64,000 nt of DNA from Lonicera japonica (lineage: Eukaryota; Streptophyta; Magnoliopsida; Dipsacales; Caprifoliaceae): positions 67,833,159 through 67,897,158 of the forward strand of contig CM038467.1 of NCBI GenBank assembly GCA_021464415.1. Direction: 5' to 3'. Positions 22,801 through 34,756 of this stretch are shown here, one piece after another (within the stretch, counting starts at the first letter, position 1; every line of letters starts with the position of its first letter). The position numbers and the translations under genes were made by a program. The notes under the pieces were generated by a model. The model saw nothing but the letters and a program-made list of their open reading frames with translations. It had not been told where the DNA came from and did no database searches.

Positions 22801-24700
22801 ATTACTCCAACACTTTACGAGTGGGTATATCTTTATCTTGAATACAAAAGTGTCCTTTCCATATCATCACTACCATGTCAGCCAAAACACCTTGTCAACA
22901 TGTGAACACCTCATTTTGCGACTCTTGCAAAAATCCCGAACTCTAGAAAAATGAGAACGCATGCATGCATAAGCATTTTTAGATGCACACATACTATGTA
23001 CATGTTATACAGGTTAAAGAAGGAAGCTGAAAAGGCACCTGGATGAGAAGTTACGAGAATTACCAAAAACTACTGAAACCGAAAACCGTCAAAACTCCTG
23101 AAAACTTGTGAAAGGAGAGTTACCCAAAATTGATCATCCTCAAATTTTTACTATTGTTATACATTATCATAAGGTGTAGCATACTCGGAAATCAGCTCGA
23201 TTCGACGGTCGAATCTCCGAAAATTCAAAAAACTGGGAGTTCGTTTCGGGTGATCAAATGGAGGCCTTCCTGAAGTCAAATTGAGCTCCAATATGGTCAA
23301 TATATAGTTATTATTATGGGGAAGAACATATCCAAAATTCATCTTTATCGTACATGGGATCATTAAGAATTAATTCATTTATCGTGCAATTTTAATTGAA
23401 ATGTCCTTCGTAGCAATTAGAGTAAATGGAGGTCTTCCCGAACTCTGATCAATCTCAAATTTGGATACAAGCTTTGGAGGGAAAACATATCCAAAATTCC
23501 AACGGCTAGAAGTTGACTTGTTGGATAATAAGTGATCTTGTCTACAACAAGTACGTTTCCTACGCGGGAACAACTCTTTGTACCAATCCGAGGAGACCGA
23601 GTCCTTCCCGAACTCCGATCGTCTTAAAAATTTTCTAGGGCCTATAATACTTCTATTTACAATGCATATCAAAAAATCGGTATCATCCAACGGTTAGAAC
23701 TTGACTTGTTGTACAAACATGTGACATTGTCTACAATAAGTACCTTTCCTACGCGAAAATAAACTTTTCGTACCAATCAGAGAAAAATGAGTCCTTCCCG
23801 AACTCCGATCGACCTAAAATTTTTACATGATCTATAAGACTTCTATTCTCAACACATATCCAAAAATTAGCATGATCCAAAGGTGGAAAGACTTCTCGAT
23901 AAGTTCCAAGAGTCTTGATTGCAATATCTTTTCTTGCTCTCCAATAAGTTGACATGTAATGAGATGTTTTTCATCTCATGCTAATTTTTATAAGTAGATG
24001 TCCTCTTTTATTATTTTTCATGAAATTTTTTTCTTTCTCAACCATTAAAGAATAATTTTCCATAGGAAAGGAAACAAAATAAAAAGGCATACCACAAAAT
24101 ATTTCAACTTAATTTCCCAATTCTCATAAAATTCAATTAAATTTTTATTTTCCTTTTTTATTTTATAAAACATACCATCATCTAGAGACCCTTGAGCTCC
24201 GTTTAATAACAAAATGATAAAAAAAATAAGTTGAAATATGTGAAAAAATGCTTTCCATGTCATACTCATTTTTATGAATAGATGTCTTCCATCTTTCATT
24301 AATTTTTTTCAAAAAATTTTCTTCCTAAATCACCAACGAAAAATTTTCCATTGAAAAAATTACAAAATAAGAAAATATCTCACATATATCTCAATCAACT
24401 TATTCTCCTCCCCCACTCCCCTTTTTTCCGGGGACCCACATTGAATCCCCCACTAGAGCACATAAACATTCAATAGTTATTTGCGCGAAGAACACCTTCA
24501 GCAAAAGTAAAAAAAAAATATATATCGCCAGTACTTATATTACAGTATTAAACCCCTTTCGAAGTTGATCAGCGTTGAATTTCGTATCAATCTTAAGTGG
24601 AATTATTTGAAGAGTTAATATAAAATGAAGAGTAAAAAGTTTAAAGACCAAGGAAACAAATAACAGGAAATATATACAAATTGCAAGCAAAAGTAAAATA
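22801..24700. other. AT-rich intergenic stretch with degenerate repeats
   Basis: Three to four degraded units with CTTCCCGAACTCCGATC lie at about 23265, 23433, 23603 and 23793 (periods about 170-190 bp). They carry a second shared part, TTGACTTGTTG...GTCTACAA-AAGTAC. They could be LTR debris. The rest shows no gene. Confidence 0.5.
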
Positions 24701-24876
24701 AAAGATAAATTTGGAGTCGTCCTGCAATCCTTAGCTGATATATGCTTTAGGAAGATATCCTCTCCCTGCTATCTCATTTTGCCATGCGCCGCTGTGATTG
24801 GCAAGAGTGCGCTTCTGCATTTGCTGCGTGTCCTTAAAGTAGTGCGCTCTCTAGTTAGTAAGACGATATTTCCTGA

Positions 24877-25491
24877 TTAAGAAAAATTTAGAACAGTGCA
24901 AATACATAATAAACAAGTTAGCAAAGTATTATAACTACTCAATTCCAATTCTATAATACGAGGAGGAACAAACCTTTGTTTATTACAACAGCGAAAGATA
25001 TCCATCCCAGAGTCCCACGAATAATACAAAGCGTTGAAGTATTTTTGTATATCTTCATCTTCTTCAAAGTACAAAATTTCTACTCCACATTCCTTTATTT
25101 GTCCCTCTACTTTTGTACTAGTAGAAACAAGATTCATGTAGAAAGAAACTTCCACTTGATCGCCCTGTTTAAAAAGATTCTCCCACAACATAGAAGACCA
25201 GTGGGTTAACCACACCACATCTCCATTTACTTCGGAAATGCCGTAGCACCTTGGTTCATATTTGATCTTCGCATCGTTGGTAGTGTTCTTGATTTGAACA
25301 GATATAGGAGTTGGCATCCATTCTGTTTCTGACATTGTGTACAACAAGCATAGATTCAAGCCTCTCAATTTGAGAGATGGATGTGAAGGAACAGGGAAAG
25401 ATATAGTAGACCCTGTCGTCTTGAGGTTAAACCAGTGTGGAACTTCTCTCCCAGGAAAATATGTGCTAAATACACCAGATTCATACACTAT
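24877..25491 (-). CDS. C-JID exon of TNL copy A
   Basis: It starts after TTTTGCAG at 25492 and is open for about 204 codons. It has YFPGREVPHWFNLKTTGSTI and FPVPSHPSLKLRGLNLCLLY, the signature of the post-LRR C-JID (jelly-roll/Ig-like) domain of TNL receptors, known in ROQ1 and RPP1 to help bind effectors. CGVEILYFEED near the end is typical of the domain's last strand. The ORF ends at TAA 24877-24879; a possible donor (AAG/GTTTGT) near 24973 could give a further exon that I cannot identify. Confidence 0.8.
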   Translation of the reverse strand: MVYESGVFSTYFPGREVPHWFNLKTTGSTISFPVPSHPSLKLRGLNLCLLYTMSETEWMPTPISVQIKNTTNDAKIKYEPRCYGISEVNGDVVWLTHWSSMLWENLFKQGDQVEVSFYMNLVSTSTKVEGQIKECGVEILYFEEDEDIQKYFNALYYSWDSGMDIFRCCNKQRFVPPRIIELELSSYNTLLTCLLCICTVLNFS

Positions 25492-26421
25492 CTGCAAAAT
25501 TAATTAATGCACGGAAGTGTTACCTGTAATATATATAATATATATATAAATGTAGGAACATATTAACACACTATTTGTAGAAAAAAAATAAAAATTAAAC
25601 ACACGTGATAAACAGGGCACAAATTTTAACACAAGTTATTCTTTTTCTTATCTAACAATGTGTCCTTAGGGTATAAGTTGACATTTTCCATATACATAGA
25701 AGAGCGTTAGGCTCTAAATAAGGATTTTCTTTCTCTTTTTATAAAAAGAAAGGGACATCCTTTTAGGCCGGTAAAAAGAAGAATTTTTATGAATATTTGT
25801 AGAGATGATTTATATGCTAACCTCCACCAAATTTCAACCAAAAATTTAATTTAAAAGTGGGTGGAGTAAACTGCAACTATGGCCATTAAACTGTCTGGCT
25901 GTTTCAATTTACCAATTAAACTTTCAAAATTTTATAATTTACTGACTCTATTTTTTATTTGTTTTAATCAGCCCATTCCATCCAATTCCATTGGCCAATA
26001 GAGACCAAGTGTGCATCACATTGGTGGCTATTTTTGCCATTTACCTACTAAAATGACTATACTTCATGCTTAAATGATTGAGGGAGAGTATTGTATTTAG
26101 GGCTTTTTTACTTTTAGTGATCAAATGAGGAAAATGAAAACCGTTATAAGTGTAATGAGTCATTTTAGTAAATAAATGATGAAAATAGCTTAATTCTAAA
26201 TTGAATTCTTAAATGAACATTTTGTGGAGATAATCTTAATCATTATAGATATCATCTCCACCAAGTTTCATGCTAATATATATGACAATCAAAGGTCCTA
26301 CTTTCCTCGATTAAAGAGAGGACTGTCCTAGCTAGAGCTGGCCTGCTAATATATATATAACTGTATGCGTAAACGAATAGAAGTGGATAAACATTAATTT
26401 AGACAAGGGGTGAGAGATGAC
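25492..26421 (-). other. Intron between LRR and C-JID exons, copy A
   Basis: AT-rich non-coding sequence, closely matched by 43650-44560 in copy B. The donor side is GTCATC, a weak GT donor. No other feature seen. Confidence 0.6.
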
Positions 26422-27326
26422 CTGGAGGGGACACTTCTTTTTGCTCCATACAATTCTATTAGCAATCATCACCTCGATGGTTTCTATGGAGACCAATTCA
26501 GAGAAGCCAAAATTCTGAGCACTTTCCTATCAACTTTGGCTACGGCTTCTATCTTGAAGCCTTCTTGAACATAATCTAGACTCATGCAAGCACCATGTAA
26601 GATAGATTGTGGACGGCCCGATGTCTCGTATGTTATTTTTTTCAAGGATCGGCATTCCGTAACAATCAATTCCTGTACATTTATTGACGGCCATATAATT
26701 TGTTGAAGCCTTGGACACCAAGATAAATCAAGTTTCTCTAGCCTCCCGAGATTTCTAACGCATTCTGGAAGGTTAGTGATTGGATTTCCTCCTAGATACA
26801 AGTGCTTTAACATGGGGAGATTACTACCGAGATTCATTGGAAAAGAATCGTCGGACAGATTTGATCCCATTAGAGTTAAGGTCACTAAAGAGCTTGGTAA
26901 AGACCACCGAGATATTTCAGGATTTTTACATGGTTTTGTCAAGCAAGATATTAATTTGTACCAAATTGAAAAAGTATCCTCAGAGAGTACTTGACGTATT
27001 TCAATTCTATTAGCATTAAGGACTTTCAGTGATTGCATCTTCTCCAGTTCATTTGCCACCCCAACAAGGTTTGAACAACCGGAAATAATAAGTTGCTCAA
27101 GAGACTTAACCATGCCAATGCTCCTCGGAAGCTTCCTCAGATTTTTGCAATCTCTTAAATTCACCAAAATAAGCCTTTCTAGGTTCCCAAGGGACTCATC
27201 AACCTCGACCAAACGTGGGCAGTCTTTAAGAATTAATTTCTCTAAATTGGGAGTGCTTGAGAAGTCTGGGGTTTTCACAAGCTCAGTGGAATGACTGAGA
27301 TTAAGGACTTTGAGTGATTCAAGAAC
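26422..27326 (-). CDS. LRR exon of TNL copy A, with one-base loss
   Basis: It begins after TCTGAATAG as VLESLKVLNLSHSTELVKTP and continues with repeats such as LEKLILKDCPRLVEVDESLG, LVNLRDCKNLRKLPRSIG and LEQLIISGCSNLVGVANELE. These are the LxxLxLxxC..L..LP units of TNL leucine-rich repeats, about seven to eight units. A TAG at 26484-26486 follows NWSP; shifting by one base restores the expected continuation to the donor at 26421. This loss is shared with copy B. Confidence 0.8.
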
Positions 27327-28274
27327 CTATTCAGATAATAAAGAGGAGAAAGTTTGGTTAGTATTTCACATAAGTAATTAAGAATTCCGGAATATGGATT
27401 TTTTTTAATTTTTTTTTTCAGAAGGATGGTTCAAGTCTCTTCATTTAACTACAAATAAGAAAAATTCCCCGTCGAGACCCAAATGTGGGAGTTTGAGTGG
27501 GTGCCTTTCCTGGTCAGCTAGGCTAGCCACTTGCTCTTGGACTCAAATAGATCTTTGCATGAGATTTTTATATTTTTTTTTTCTGAGAAAAAGGTGAGGA
27601 ATTATATTATTTATTTTGAAATAAGAGCCTATTTAATATATAAAGGAATAAACAAATATTGTACCACTCCAAAAATCCATCACAAATGCATGTGATGTAT
27701 TCCAAAAAAATCATTAATAGTGTCCTAAAGACCATAGGTGGGCGCTAATTACACACACCACTTTACTCGTTAACACTCCATCTCATTTACTTGGTCCTAT
27801 TGCACCAAGTATGTGCACATAACCTCGGTCCTATATTGGCTCGGCCATATATGACCGTGGTAATGTGTACATACTCCTATACAGCCGAGCCAATGTTATT
27901 GTTATAGAGTGTTTTGGTATGATTAATTAGCGCCACCCAATACCATATTGTAGTTTTAATAGCCATGCCTTTGTATAATGGTGGTAAAAGTAGGGACCAA
28001 TTTTGCAATGTTCTAAAATGACAATTTTGACCAATATTAAAGATTCTACAATTATTAAGTTAATTTTATATATTGCCTATATATATATATATGTTTAGTA
28101 AAACAATGAAGAGTATTTTAGGAATTTGAAAATGAAACAGAAGGGCAGGAGCCACAACATGGCCAGGTGTGTAAAAAATAAGCCCTTGTTTCGAAAGTCA
28201 TAAATTGATCAAATACTTGTAGTATTTTTCATTTTTTGTTAAGAATTTTATTAATTAAAAAAAATGTATCATAC
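27327..28274 (-). other. Intron between the two LRR exons, copy A
   Basis: AT-rich intron containing a MITE-like element (27737-27938) also present in copy B. No coding sequence. Confidence 0.6.
27737..27938. mobile_element. MITE-like element in TNL intron, copy A
   Basis: Terminal inverted repeats are GGTGGGCGCTAATTA at the left and the reverse complement of GGGTGGCGCTAATTA at the right (13 of 15 match). Inside is an 11-bp perfect inverted repeat, ATTGGCTCGGC (27835-27845) and GCCGAGCCAAT (27884-27894). ACCATA occurs just left and, after AAT, just right, a possible target duplication. The same element at 45872-46074 shows it inserted before the gene was duplicated. Confidence 0.6.
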
Positions 28275-28577
28275 CTTAGTTGCCTTCCAAAATTGTTTCA
28301 AAGAGCTGTTACGCATGTCAAGAACAACCAAGTACTCTAGAGGAAAGCCATCAGGTAAAGAATTCAAACGAAAACCACGCCAAGACAACCATTTTATCTT
28401 TTTTGGTAATACCTCATATGTTCCAAAAAGTTGTATACTACTAATCTTAAGTAATCTAAGGTTGCGCATCTTTTCAAATGAATGAGTTTCCAAGACTTCA
28501 TCGCCTGAATTTCTTCGAGATTTACTCTTTTTCACCATATTCATGTTAAGGATCATACCTTCTATTCTGCTCGTACC
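28275..28577 (-). CDS. First LRR exon of TNL copy A
   Basis: It starts after TTTCTTAG as GTSRIEGMILNMN, the standard start of the exon following NB-ARC in TNL genes, and ends at AAG/GTATGA. It contains SFEKMRNLRLLKISSIQLFG and IKWLSWRGFRLNSLPDGFPL, the N-terminal LRR units. 101 codons, open, phase 0 at the start. Confidence 0.85.
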
Positions 28578-28670
28578 CTAAGAAATAAGAAAATAATATA
28601 TAGAATGTTAGATGATCAGTTAGCAAACATGGAAAACAACACAAAATCCAAATGAGTCCACGTTACTTAC

Positions 28671-29766
28671 AATTTTTCCTTTCAAGATATTGAAAGATTC
28701 CTCATGTTGCCAGAGTCTACTATGTTCCTCGGGATACTTTGATTCTTCACGAACAATTTGTCTTCCCATGTCTTGAAGCAACTGGTGCATTCCCAACCTA
28801 TCATTTTCAACTATTAAGAGATTTCGGTCAATGAGATTCTGAATCCCATATGCCGTATGGTAATTAAATCCATCTAAAATCGTCAACAAGTCATTTTTCT
28901 TCTTTCCAACAAAGAAACAAGCTATATCCAGGAATAGATATCTGTCGTCGTCATCTTGTAAAGAATCATAGCTTATTTTAAGCTTTTCTAAAACTTTCAT
29001 GTTGGGTTTTGCTTCTAATTTTTTCAATGCACTCTCCCATACATCTAAACTTCTGCCATAAACAGAAGAACCCAAAACTTCAAGAGCTAAAGGAATCCCT
29101 CCACAATGGTGTACAAACCTTTGTGAGTGCACCATGTAACCTTCAGCCGGATGGCTTTGTCCAAAAGCATGGCAACTAAAAAGCTCAAGTGATTCACGTT
29201 CAGTAAGTTCTTCAATCCTCTGCACTTGATAAAGTTCACTAACAGTTAAGAAGTGCTCCCGCCTAGTTGTCACTATAATTTTGCTTCCCTGAGTAAACCA
29301 ACTTCGTGTACCAAGTATTGCATCTAATTGTTCCACTTCATCAACGTCATCTAGAACAAGAAAAACCCTTCTGTTCCTTACGGCACTTCTAATTCTCCGA
29401 AGCCCATCATCAATGTCATAAAATTTATTGTCTTGTTTACATAGAATCTTTGTCAGGAGTTGTCTTTGCAGACGAACTAATCCCTTGGGGTCTTTAGAAG
29501 CATCTCTAACATTTCCAAGAAAACAACTAGCATCAAATCTATGATAGTTTGAATTATATACAAACTTTGCAATAGTTGTCTTCCCTAACCCGCCCATTCC
29601 ACATATCATCATTAGCATGTTCTTGGTTGACTTGTCTTCTAACCACAGATTAATGCCTTCCACTCTAGAATCCAAACCAATAAGATGGTGGCCCATGGGT
29701 AACGCCTTGAGTGATAGATTGGTTTCAACCACTTCAACAATTTGAGTGATGAAGTTGGACTTGTAC
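28671..29766 (-). CDS. NB-ARC exon of TNL copy A
   Basis: It starts after TTTACTTAG as YKSNFITQIVEVVE, the usual start of TNL exon 2, and ends at GGAAAAATT/GTAAGT. NB-ARC motifs in order, with approximate exon residue: P-loop GMGGLGKTT (55), kinase-2 VFLVLDDVDE (134), RNBS-B GSKIIVTTRREH (162), GLPL-type CGGIPLALEVLGSS (225), RNBS-D LFLDIACFFVGKKK (276) and the MHD site (320). The last Trp of kinase-2 is replaced by Glu (LDDVDE), matching TNL rather than CNL. MHD reads MHQ. The exon is fully open. It would bind and exchange ADP/ATP as the switch of the receptor. Confidence 0.9.
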
Positions 29767-32700
29767 CTAAGTAAAGTGAAAAATACAAATGAAGCGTAAC
29801 CAGAATGGCAAGAATGAGAAAAACAGGTTACAAGCGTATTCGGAAATGGCCAATTAGAACAACTATTTGGTATATAATTTTTATCATTATTTATCTCTGC
29901 TTTTTTTTTATTTGATTGTATGATAATTAATATGGAGTTCAAAAAGAAGGGAACAAGCACATAAAATGCATATCATATATACCAAAGAGAAATTCAATGT
30001 CTACATACATAGCATGTTGGAGAAATATCCAAACATCCAACTTAATTGTCTTGAAGCTTATAAAAAAGTGAAAGGCTTGAAAAGCCTCCAAACCAGAAGT
30101 GCTTCTCATAATTTACAAACATAAAAATAAAAAAATATCATGATAACAAAATTGAATAAATCGTGTAACTTTTTGAAAACCTGAACTCAAAGGGAAAATT
30201 TGAAATTAAGTTGGAAAGTTATTAATTAAGAAAAAAAGGTCTTTATTTTCTCTTAAAAAAATGTCTATAATTCTAGCCATCTATCAAATATATTTTAGCA
30301 CCAAATAGGAGATTCGAAAGGTTCAAAACCTCTGAATAAATAATTTCAAGATATTCGAATGTTTTGTGGTTAAAAGATGTACTGGGAAATAGGGGTTGTG
30401 TACATGGACTTATTGGACCGCAAGAAGTCTTAATTGGAATAAGTGATCTCATTTCTACTCTTGCTAGCGACAGAGTTCAAATGACATGGACCTGGGCTAG
30501 TTTGATCAGAATTGACCCAAAATAACTAAAGTACGTTGCCACTTAGCTACAGAGCACGCTGTCTTTAGGACAACTGGAGTAGTTTAAGCCTTAAAAAGGG
30601 CGAATTTACCATATTTAGTAATAACTTTAGTTAGGAAATTCATAATTGATTTAAGTATTTTCAGAATCTTTCATTATTTGGCAAGTAATGGGCTGCATAT
30701 GGCTTTATGTTAAGTTCGCCCTTCTCATAAGAGAGAGGGCTGCACGTTTGAAACAGAGGAGACAAGTTTCATCTCGTAATGAAGCATGGACTATTCCAGA
30801 AGATTACGACATATTCAGAATGAAAATAAGTTTTCACAGAAAAATAAAGGGCGAATAAAGGAGATGCGAAGTCAAATCACGACATGAGGGACAATTTTCT
30901 AACAAAAATTTTTGATGTAATCCTTGATTGTAGTTGCTTTTATAATAAAACTATAGTATATTCCTATGATATATATTACAAATATAATATTTCTACATTA
31001 TTAGTTTAATTCATATTAGTATGATTATACCACTTTCTTTGTACAATTCCTTTTTCTTTGTGACAAATTAAGATCATTTTTATCATATTCAAATTAATGT
31101 GCTATCAAGGAAAATTATGTTTTCTTTTTCATTTTTTCTAAGTGAATATTTGTCACTCCACAATGATAAATGTGCATAATTGCCTATATTCTCTGTATGG
31201 CTAAATTAACTTGTCACCATTAATCGGAGTACAAAAGCCAAAACTGATGTTCCGTTTATCACTGTCATTGGCTGCGACAACTTGTTACATATAAAAACAA
31301 CCGCAATGGTCTGATAATGTTGGAAAATATTACTGTATTTAGATTCCAAAGAAAATAAATTGTCCACAGTTAATTGCTCAAAATTGTAACGTAAAATAAT
31401 GAGATCAAATAAGAGTAAGAACAGAAACTTATCGAATTGAGAATTGGCAATTAAGGCTACTGTTGACACTATGTCATTAACATTTTCGCCTTTACTACAG
31501 TGCCTCACAAACTTGTTCACAGAACGGGAGAGAAACACTTTGAACAAAAACTAAACCGAAACTTAAACTTTGCCATCCAAACAAATCCCAAATCCATAGC
31601 CATAGAGCAGTAGAGGAGGAAAAAATGTTGAAAAAGTAGATAATTTTAAATTTTAAATAATAATAAAAAATAAAGAACCGGTTTAAATTGTATATATATA
31701 AAACAGGACTTCTTTATTGAATTGGGTTTGTTAAATCTAATCCAAATTTGACGCAAACATGTTTACAATAAGTATGTGTCAAGTTTGTGTGAGTCTCTAA
31801 GATAGGGTAACACACTGTGAGCCCTACGAAGAAACGAACCACTTTAAAGAAGGGAAAAAAATCGGCACAATTTCAAATAAGGAACCAACCTAACAGAAAT
31901 GCACCAAGCACCTGCATCTACACTACCATGTCACATCTAGCGCCATTACCTTACCATTACCATCACCAACACAACATGAAACAGTAAGAAACACAATTTA
32001 TTGAGGCAAAGTTGTATTTAGCACCATGACTACAATTTATTAAGACAAATTGTTTCTCTTTTAATTAGCATGCAGAGCAGTACTTCAATTACTCATAGTT
32101 CCAAATCTTGCAACTAAAGAGTTCTACAATCTACATCTAAATAAGCACCCTAGAGTTGTTTCGCTAAAGATTAAAGTCGGAAAATGTGATATGTTCAAAA
32201 CTCATAAAGTGAAAACATCATGCATGTAAGTAAGAATGTATCTATTGATATGGGCTTGTTTATTAGGCAGATCACTAACCAAAAAAATTAGAGGAAGGCA
32301 CTGACCGAAAAAATCACCTCGCGAAATGTATTATCAGCTGGATTGATGTACTCCTATACTTGAAATTCTCTGTTCGAAAGGGCAAAAATGCTCTCTTTAT
32401 TCTGATTTCGTCAACTACAGAAAAAAGAGAAAAATTAAATTAAAATCGAACAGAGGATAATCCCGGCAATCCATCCAAATAAGTAGGAAAGTTAAAGAAT
32501 CGATGATCTACAAATTCAGTAAATATAGCGACATTAATTCAGAATTATCAAATCAAACTAATGGAAGATAAAGAGTGACCTGATCTAAAAAATAAATTCA
32601 GAATAGAACATCTGAAAGTTTCATTAATATCTAGTTTAGTTCAGAAGCCCCAAATTACAATTACAAAGAAGAATCGAAACAGCTCTATTAATTAATATCT

Positions 32701-32807
32701 AGTTTAGTTTAGTTCAAAAGCCCTAAATTACAATTACAATTACAATTACAAAGAAGAATAGATGGAGGAGTGAGCGTACACAGAGAGAGAAAGGGGGAAT
32801 TACGTAC
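29767..32807 (-). other. Upstream intron-like region of TNL copy A
   Basis: AT-rich, no TIR motif on either strand. Most of it matches 50925-52625 in copy B, but about 965 bp (30770-31735) and about 375 bp (32265-32640) are missing from B. The first A-only part holds a 113-codon minus-strand ORF (31206-31547) that I do not recognise and think is chance. Confidence 0.5.
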
Positions 32808-32927
32808 CAGAGAGAGAAGGTGAATGATGTTCTGCTACGGTGGTGCGAGCTGGTCGATCAGTCGACGGAGTCTTCGTCGTCGTCGTCGATGAAAGCCAAA
32901 GTAGCAGTGTCAGCGTGAGGGAAAGAG

Positions 32928-32935
<8 letters not shown>
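32808..32935 (-). other. Presumed non-coding first exon and promoter end, copy A
   Basis: On the minus strand a GC-richer stretch with GACGACGACGACGAAGAC ends at CTCTG/GTACGTAA, a good donor. TA and GA microsatellites (32926-32958) lie just upstream. Copy B has the same block at 52626-52760. No long ORF, so it is best read as a 5' UTR exon. This is inference from splice signal and conservation. Confidence 0.4.
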
Positions 32936-32959
<24 letters not shown>

Positions 32960-34756
32960 TGCGACTACTTTTCTTAAGTTACAAAGAAGCGTTCTTAAGT
33001 TACAAAGAAGAGAGACAATGTGACTACTTTTGCTGAGACATCTTCAATAGTATTTTTTATAAAATTATTTTTATTATCATTTTTTTAATATATTTTTATA
33101 TTTATTTGATATTCCTTCCATCCTAATTTAATTATCACATTTTAAAAAATTAAAAATTAAAGAAACATAATAATTATTACAAAAGAAAATACTTATTTTT
33201 AAAAATATCCTTTACTTTTCTTTCAATAAAAATAGGTGGCGGGACCCGAAATAAAGAAAGTGGGAGAAGCTTAAAGGGTAATAGTAGAAATAAAAAAATT
33301 ATTGTAATTAATGACATGCATAATGTAAAAAGTGGACAATTATTTTGGGATAGAATAGTGAACAATTAAATTGGGACATAAGGGGTAATATAATTATATA
33401 ATTAAAAAGTTTTAAATAAATTTTTTTCAATAATATTATTTTTATCTTACTTTTTTATTTTATTTGTCATTTATTTAAGAATGAAAAAAAATTAATGACT
33501 TTTTTATATTTAATGAGAATATACTATGCGACTAACTTCTACTTCATATAGAAATAATTATAAAAAATTCAATTGAAAAATATTTTTTTTATTTTTTTCT
33601 ATTATAAAAAGTTATATGAATAGAAATGATAATCGAAGATGGCTTAAATTACAAAGAAGATAGACAAAATGTGACTACTTTTGTTAAGTTACAAAGAAAA
33701 GAGAGAGAATGCGAGTACTTTTGTTAAGTTACGGAGAAAATGTCGAGAATGTGACTACTTTTGTTAAGTTACCGAGAAAATGTTGAGAATGTGACTACTT
33801 TTGTTAAGTTACAAAGAAAATGTAACGAAATTGCTTTTAAACATTTAGTTGGTGGAATAATTTGTCTTTTTGGGTTAAAATATTACCTTCTTTTGTTTTT
33901 GTTGTTATAGATTATATATTATGAGTTAGTTATAATGAGGGATTTTTTTTAATAAAAAAATGTTTTTCTTATTTATAAATTTTATCACATATTTTTATTA
34001 GTTGTATTAAATAAGTTATACGCTTATTGTATTTTATAAAGAGGCACAATTTATGTATTGCACTTGATAAAAATAGGTGGTAAAATTTGTATATAAGTAT
34101 AGCATTGCTCTTGATAAAAAAAATGTATAATTATTTGGAAGGGTAATTTGATGAATTTTTTTTCATAAGATTTTTTGTATAAATGATCTCTATATTATGA
34201 GTGGATCACATCCATCAAATTTCATAAAAAAATTCAACTTATTAGTGGATGAGACGATCATCAAGAATTTTAACGGCCGAAAATGTACATATATATCAAT
34301 TTTTTAAAACATCAACTTCTAACTTCTAAGTTGAATTTTTTTTTTATAAATTTTTGTGGAGGTAATCTACTTACTATGTGGATTGTCTTTACAAAATCTA
34401 ATGAAAAATCCATTCAATTACCCTTCTAAACATCTTTTTTTTAAAATGAATAAATCCATCTTTATAACGTAACTTTATATTATATTATAATTATAAATAT
34501 ACATAGAAGATAAATACGAGGCCATTCATAAAGTTAGAATTTTAGTTGTCAATAGTATTACAGTCAATCGACATTTGTCATATTTTTGTAATGAGAATGT
34601 CCCAAATTTAACTTATTTAAAAGTAGTTGTCGAATATTTTGTTAAATTATATGTTTTACTTTCATTGTAGTGGTTGTTATGAATTTAAAATTTATATCAA
34701 AAATGTTATATTATATAAAAAAAAAGTTGTCAATAAATTTATCGTTTTATAAAAAA
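32936..34756. repeat. AT-rich upstream region with 40-bp tandem repeat
   Basis: Four units of 40 bp, GTGACTACTTTTGTTAAGTT plus ACAAAGAAAA, start at 33671, 33711, 33751 and 33791. Single relatives occur at about 32960, 33018, 34907, 35340, 52777 and 52860, always near TNL upstream sequence. The rest is AT-rich without genes. Confidence 0.7.

Larger units (their letters stand above)
24877..29766 (-). pseudogene. TNL-type resistance gene copy A (NB-ARC, LRR, C-JID; no TIR found)
   Basis: Four exons on the minus strand: 28671-29766 (NB-ARC), 28275-28577 (first LRR part), 26422-27326 (LRR), 24877-25491 (C-JID), with GT-AG introns whose phases agree at the first two junctions. TNL proteins are intracellular immune receptors that sense pathogen effectors. 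The usual first exon coding for TIR is not visible in the 3 kb upstream. The LRR exon ends early: one base is missing at about 26482-26487, giving TAG just after NWSP, and the same loss is present in copy B. Unless splicing bypasses it, the C-JID would not be made. The gene may be a pseudogene or an atypical NB-LRR gene. Confidence 0.75.

Noticed and set aside
31206..31547. 113-codon minus-strand ORF as a possible TIR remnant
   Set aside because: No TIR motif can be recognised in it.
32850..32870. GTCGATCAGTCGAC near the TNL first exon as another CG-centred palindrome
   Set aside because: It is not symmetrical as a whole and copy B differs in it.
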